Assembly: GCA_002150815.3 (NCBI GenBank)
Contig: NDFF03000080.1
Span: 1 to 64,000, forward strand
Direction: 5' to 3'
From: Grammothele lineata
Lineage: Eukaryota; Basidiomycota; Agaricomycetes; Polyporales; Polyporaceae
DNA: 64,000 nucleotides
The notes below the pieces were generated by a model. That model was not told the origin of the DNA. It was given only the letters and a program-made list of their open reading frames with translations, and ran no database searches. Shown here in pieces: positions 59,601 through 64,000 of the stretch. Position 1 is the stretch's first letter. The number at the start of each line of letters is the position of its first letter. Both the position numbers and the translations under genes were made by a program.

Positions 59601-61480
59601 ATCTAGCTTAGAACTGGGTCGGTCGAGGCCATCAGCGGGGTTTCAAACCTCATCTGCTCGGCGCTCGGTCCGCTGCAGGCCCTCGCTTCAGACTCAGAGT
59701 TCCTCTTGCCAGTACTCTCCCCGACGAGCCATGGCCGCTCTCCTCCGCTCACTGCGATACTACACCTCCAGCTTCCTTTGGCCCCGACGCACGCAGCCCC
59801 CACTTCACTCACCCCCGCATGCGCTGCGCGTCACAGCTCCAACTCTCGATTACCATGTTCATCTTAAAGCCCCGTCGCAAGCGTTTGCCGCGGAAGACGC
59901 GTTTTACGACCACCATCGGAGCTTGTGCATGTACGATGGGTGCCAGACCGTAGTGAGTATACATTTCTCGCACTTGGGTCCACCTGCCCAACGGCGCTGA
60001 CCGGCGGCTGGAACTTGGAAGTAGTGATGCATGCGGAAGACATCATACGCGTCGCTGAATTCTTGGACAAAGTGAGTATATCACTTGCTCAAGCGTAGTG
60101 TCCACTCTGGAATGTTTTCTACATGTGTAGGGTGGCGATCAGGTTGGACAATTGGTATCTGGAGGAAGGCTGACGACTTTTCGTGTGGAGTTCGATTACC
60201 CTCTTGCGCCCCAAGCAAACCTCGTCGCGCGATACCCCTCAGATCCCTGGCACCCCACAATGCTGCTGTACCCGTGCTTCGTGAGTGTGCATTCCTCTAA
60301 AACCTACTACATCTTGTATGCTCATGGCGCACTAACGTCCAAGTAGATCCGCATCACCATGGGGAGACTATACCGCCGTCCTGTCCGTGCTGCAATTCCC
60401 CATCCCACACGCCGATCTCCCGCTCCAGCGGGGACTACGACGGTGACTCGCCCTACCACTACGCTTGAGGCGTCGTCCTTATGGCGTTCAAGTGATGGTG
60501 GGAGTCGAAGGATGTCTTCGAGATCCGCGTGAGCGCACCGACGAAGGCCCCCACGGCGATCCAGCTCGAGGCGTACGCAGCTTGTGCCCGTGCAGCTTAC
60601 CCGGTACAGCGAGGTGTGTTCCCTTCATCCTCTCTCTCCATGCGCTCTCAGTGGGTAGGCGGCTGAACGCTAACGGAGTAGGTGGTCCCACCATGCCATC
60701 CACGTACGCGCTCCGGATCCCTGCGCGGCAGCGTCTTTGCAAGGACTCGCCGCACAGCAACTTCATAAAGAACTTACCCTCGTTTGCGGCCAATACTCTA
60801 GTGTTCGTGATGAAGGCACGAGGTTCTCAGCCAGGTCAGTCCGCACGTCCGTGCGTCTACTGCTTAGGATGCCCTTGAGAACTGACTGGTGTCCGTGTGG
60901 ACCTCAGATCCGGCAACCAGGCCATCGAGCGGGCGACCTACCTCACGGTCGACCTGTCCTACGTTAAGAAACGAGCCGGAATCATGAACATGGAGGAGGT
61001 CATAGAAATCATCCTCTGCATGGTGCGTTCAACCATTACATGGTTCTCCGCCCACCATCCGCCCTGCGTTCATCCGTCCTCTCATCTTGGAAAATCCTTC
61101 TTCAACTAACCGCTTCTGTCCGTTGTACCCCATTTGTCGTCCCTGTATATTAATCCCCTCCCGCGTTCATCGTCATTAATCGATCGCCCGCAGATCGACT
61201 CGAGCGAGATCAACGGAAGCATCATCGCGGACGGCACCATCACGTTCTCGGACCCGATCGCCGCCTCTCCAAGCGACTCACTCGACCGCAGACCCGTTGC
61301 CGCACAATAGAACAGCTGTATACTGCTCGATACGGAGCGCGCGTTCAGCGCGAGCAGGGAGTACCTGACCTGGGTGCGTTCTTCCTTTGGCGTTCGCTAT
61401 AGTCGAGCCGTTCGCTGACAAATACGATTTCAGGCGATGAGCCACAAGGACGATGCAGGCTGACGCCCGGACGACGGCGT
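59600..61480 (+). pseudogene. Unknown gene family, copy U2 (best preserved)
   Basis: ATG 59732 opens MAALLRSLRYYTSSF. Further exons, by GT-AG sites shared with U1/U3/U4: MHAEDIIRVAEFLDK, GDQVGQLVSGGRLTTFRVEFDYPL, MPSTYALRIPARQRL to KARGSQP, NQAIERATYLTVDLSYVKKRAG to ILCM, IDSSEINGSIIADGTITFSDPI, and LLDTERAFSASREYLTW. One intron seems to use GC (CCAA-GCGACT) where U1 has CCAA-GTGACC. The block corresponding to SPYHY in U1 has a stop (TTTLEAS region), so the gene is probably also broken. I do not recognise the family. Confidence 0.5.
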
Positions 61481-61987
61481 ATTCCAGCCTAGGGCGTTGG
61501 GGATGGGCGCGGTGAGTGGGGAGCCGTGAGCGGAGGGCATCGCGTTCACGCAGTGTACCCGTGCGGCGCGGCGAGCGAGACCTCTAAGGGTGCGCTTTGC
61601 AGGCTGCCGTCGGGGCTAGAACCGTAAGTCACTGTAGTGGTACTTGTACCATGTTCTGCACGCAGTCGTATCTGTTGTCTTCGTAACGGTCTTGGGTGTT
61701 TAGCATCATGGCTGGCTTCGTTGGAAGGAGGAAGCTGTCGCACTAGAGTCTGACTCGTATCGATACTTGTACACCGCAGGACGAGTGACGTGCTTTGTGG
61801 GTGCTAAGGTGCTTGATCTCGTTCTGCATACCGCGGGCTGCTTTCAGTTAGGTATGCAGAGCGCAATAAGATTGATACGTATATATTCTCGTAAGAAACA
61901 AGGTAGATGGACGAACGATATATCGTGCACAGGACGACATGGGAAGCGTGACATATCATACAAATACATCAATGAGGAGAACCTGCC

Positions 61988-64000
61988 CTAGTATATGCCA
62001 CTACGGTACAACATGTCTGGGATTTTACGGAACAGCTTTACTTGGGGCTTCCCATGCCACTCCGCAAAACTGCCCAGCCCAACTTCCAGTGTGCCCGCAT
62101 TCCTATACAATTTACTTTGCCGGAAGAAGATGACTGTTGCATGATCATCGGTCAATTTTTCGTCAGTATCCCCTCTCCAGTAGTGGTGCAGTACCACACA
62201 AGGACGGACGTCGTCGCCTAGCACGATATGGTCCTTGCTGCACCGGTGTTCTTTTGGAATGCGGTGGGGATAGGGGGCGAAGTCTCGGACGAAGAAATAA
62301 TGTGGGCCCCGATTCTCGGTAGAACCTTCCGCACGTGTGCAACGACCAAAGACCAGCGCAAAGAGGAGACTGGGCCGGCTAAAATTCCACAGTTCCAAGA
62401 CAATCGGTTCTGCGCCCATCCACGGTATTCCAACAATGTTGACATTTAACTCCATTTCGGAATGGAGAACCCGCTTTGACTGTTGTCGGATATCCTTCGT
62501 GAACACGAAAGGGGGGGCGAAGGGCCCGATGCGCATGCGCGAGATTCGCTCATTGATGTCGGAGATGTCTGAAATGCGGTATTCCGGCCACGCGTTGATG
62601 TAAATGTCTGTCCACGACCATTGAAGCCTTTCGCTAACCTCGGGAGGGATGTAGAGGTACCGGTAGCTTGTAGTTGTACAGATATTATAAATGGATAGAG
62701 GTCCCTCGGACGTGTCGGTGTGGCGACTAAGGATGAGCCATACATCATAGGGTTGTTTACTGTATTGTCCCAACCCGCCAGTGCCAACCAGGTGTGCGAT
62801 AATAGATTGCCCCGAATCATCAAGCGGAAATACTGGCAGATTGGCGCGGATGCCACGGGGTGTGAAAGCGAAGGAAACGTCCTTGTATTGCTTTCCGTAA
62901 ATCCCATCCGTTGCAGCAGAAGACGTCTGGAGGCAAACATCAACACAACCTCAGAGAGAGCATGAAAGGCATCAGACGTACCAATTCTTCTGACCTCTTT
63001 ATTTCTGAGCTCTCTCCGGCAAAGATCATATAATCGCAGCACTCAAATGCTTCTGGGGATGAGGCAAAAAGGTACATGCTGCTGGGATCCGCCATCATGT
63101 TGCTGTCCTTCTGGTTTGAGGAGCAAGACCGTGTGACACGTGACAGTACATCGCCCCCCTCGAACTCGGCTATTCGGTCTATATAGCATCTGTCGTTCGA
63201 CCATGCAAAGATGGTCGTATCCAGGGACGTTCTCAGAATCTCCTGCTGTAGCCTATAGAATGCATGATGTCCCTCGCCATACAGAGTTGGCATATTGATA
63301 CCGAAGATCCCGAAGAGGCAGTATGCTTGGTCTTCCACCCGAGTCGTCTCCCGCTTAGATGCCCACATCATCCGTTGTGCGATGCTGACCTCCGTGATGT
63401 CCTGTTCAAATCTCAGCACTTTCTCAGGAATGCGGGTGATTAGATTGAGTGCCTCCGCGAGCGTGAACTTGTCTCCGAGCCGTGTCCATTTTTCAGACAT
63501 GAAGAGGACCGTTTTCGGGGCGAGGAGCTCTTGTAGCGTCCAGCCACGTGTGAACCACGAGCTCGCTCGAAATGGGGAGCCCCAACGATTGGACATGTCA
63601 CAATCAACAGGTACGTCGGCCATGTAGACATAGCAGACGTCGGAGAGGGCGTAGTAGCGGAACATGGAGTTGATGGCCTCTGTGAGCTCGGAGCTGCTCG
63701 TCTTGTCGATACAACATGTGTCAGCCCACGCCCACTCAAATCCATCCTCCTCTGCAGTACGTAGGAAGTCGCGAATCTTCGGCGACATGAGCTCGCGGGC
63801 GCTCGTGTGCTGAGATGGGCAAGATGGTTCTTGGGGACTACTAGCAGTATCAGAGTCGCCTTCGGAGGCCTGAGGCGGACGCAGTCCGCGTGGAGATTGC
63901 AAAGTGGGAACAATGGGGAGTCGGGGGAAATATGTATTCGGAAGCCTACGTCGCAAAGACAACGCAGTGACCCTGCCTTCGAGCCTGTCAATCCTTCGGC
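61988..64000 (-). CDS. HET-domain protein, copy H, 5' end beyond the window
   Basis: Partial. Exon 64000-62982 continues past the window edge; the last exon is 62926-61988. Readable parts: IDRLEGRV (end of a coiled-coil-like insert), SPKIRDFLRTAEEDGFEWAW, ADTCCIDKTSSSELTEAINSMF, FTRGWTLQELLAPKTVLF, VEDQAYCLFGIFGI, YGEGHHAFYRLQQEIL and the C-terminal PFAPPFVFTKD region. No frameshift, in contrast to copy G. HET domains mediate incompatibility cell death in filamentous fungi (family knowledge); the C-terminal region after the GEGHxAF block is shared by the two copies and not recognised. The 5' HET block 1 must lie outside the window. Confidence 0.8.

Noticed and set aside
1..64000. CRISPR arrays, bacterial operons, ribosome binding sites, tRNA genes
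   Set aside because: Eukaryotic gene structure throughout; no regularly spaced repeats other than coding minisatellites, and no convincing tRNA arm pattern by eye.

Overview
The window looks like nuclear DNA of a basidiomycete fungus, probably an agaricomycete such as a polypore. The evidence is many short GT-AG introns of about 50-70 bases, HET-domain and F-box gene expansions, a DUF6534-type membrane protein, an adenylate-forming reductase, and TATA boxes 60-130 bases ahead of several start codons. No bacterial or phage features, rRNA or convincing tRNA were seen. Gene models were spliced by eye; their strongest support is that paralogues inside the window share exon lengths and splice phases.

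Layout. 0-2.2 kb: a HET-domain gene (+), tail to tail with a TAP-like alpha/beta hydrolase (-, copy A, 2.2-4.7 kb). 6.3-11.2 kb: three secreted-protein genes (+), one with fourteen 10-residue Ser/Thr-rich repeats. 12.3-32 kb: a duplication block holding three large F-box/LRR-like/zinc-finger/WD40 genes (D at 12.3-15.2 +, E at 23.4-26.4 -, F at 28.1-31.1 -) and two more hydrolases (B at 15.4-17.7 -, C at 20.6-22.9 +). The order D> <B C> <E is an inverted duplication centred near 19.2 kb. E and F are a tandem pair, each with a small conserved gene upstream: a relic beside E, an intact copy beside F. F looks intact; D carries stop codons and E a one-base deletion. 32.3-35.3 kb: two more secreted-protein genes (-) related to those at 6-10 kb. 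37.0-41.3 kb: an 18-exon adenylation/carrier/reductase enzyme (-). 44.3-46.1 kb: another F-box-like gene (+), convergent with a DUF6534 membrane protein gene (-, 46.6-49.6 kb). 50.5-64 kb: a tandem duplication with a period of about 9.0 kb. Each unit has a decayed gene of an unrecognised family (+) followed by a HET gene (-). The first HET copy is frameshifted; the second runs off the window end.

How the genes may work together. Nothing forms an operon. The mix of HET genes, F-box/WD40 substrate-receptor candidates, secreted serine-peptidase-like hydrolases and Kex2-site secreted peptides, amplified and decaying by segmental duplication, resembles a fast-evolving accessory region for non-self recognition or environmental interaction. 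That role is inference; the duplication history is read directly from the sequence.
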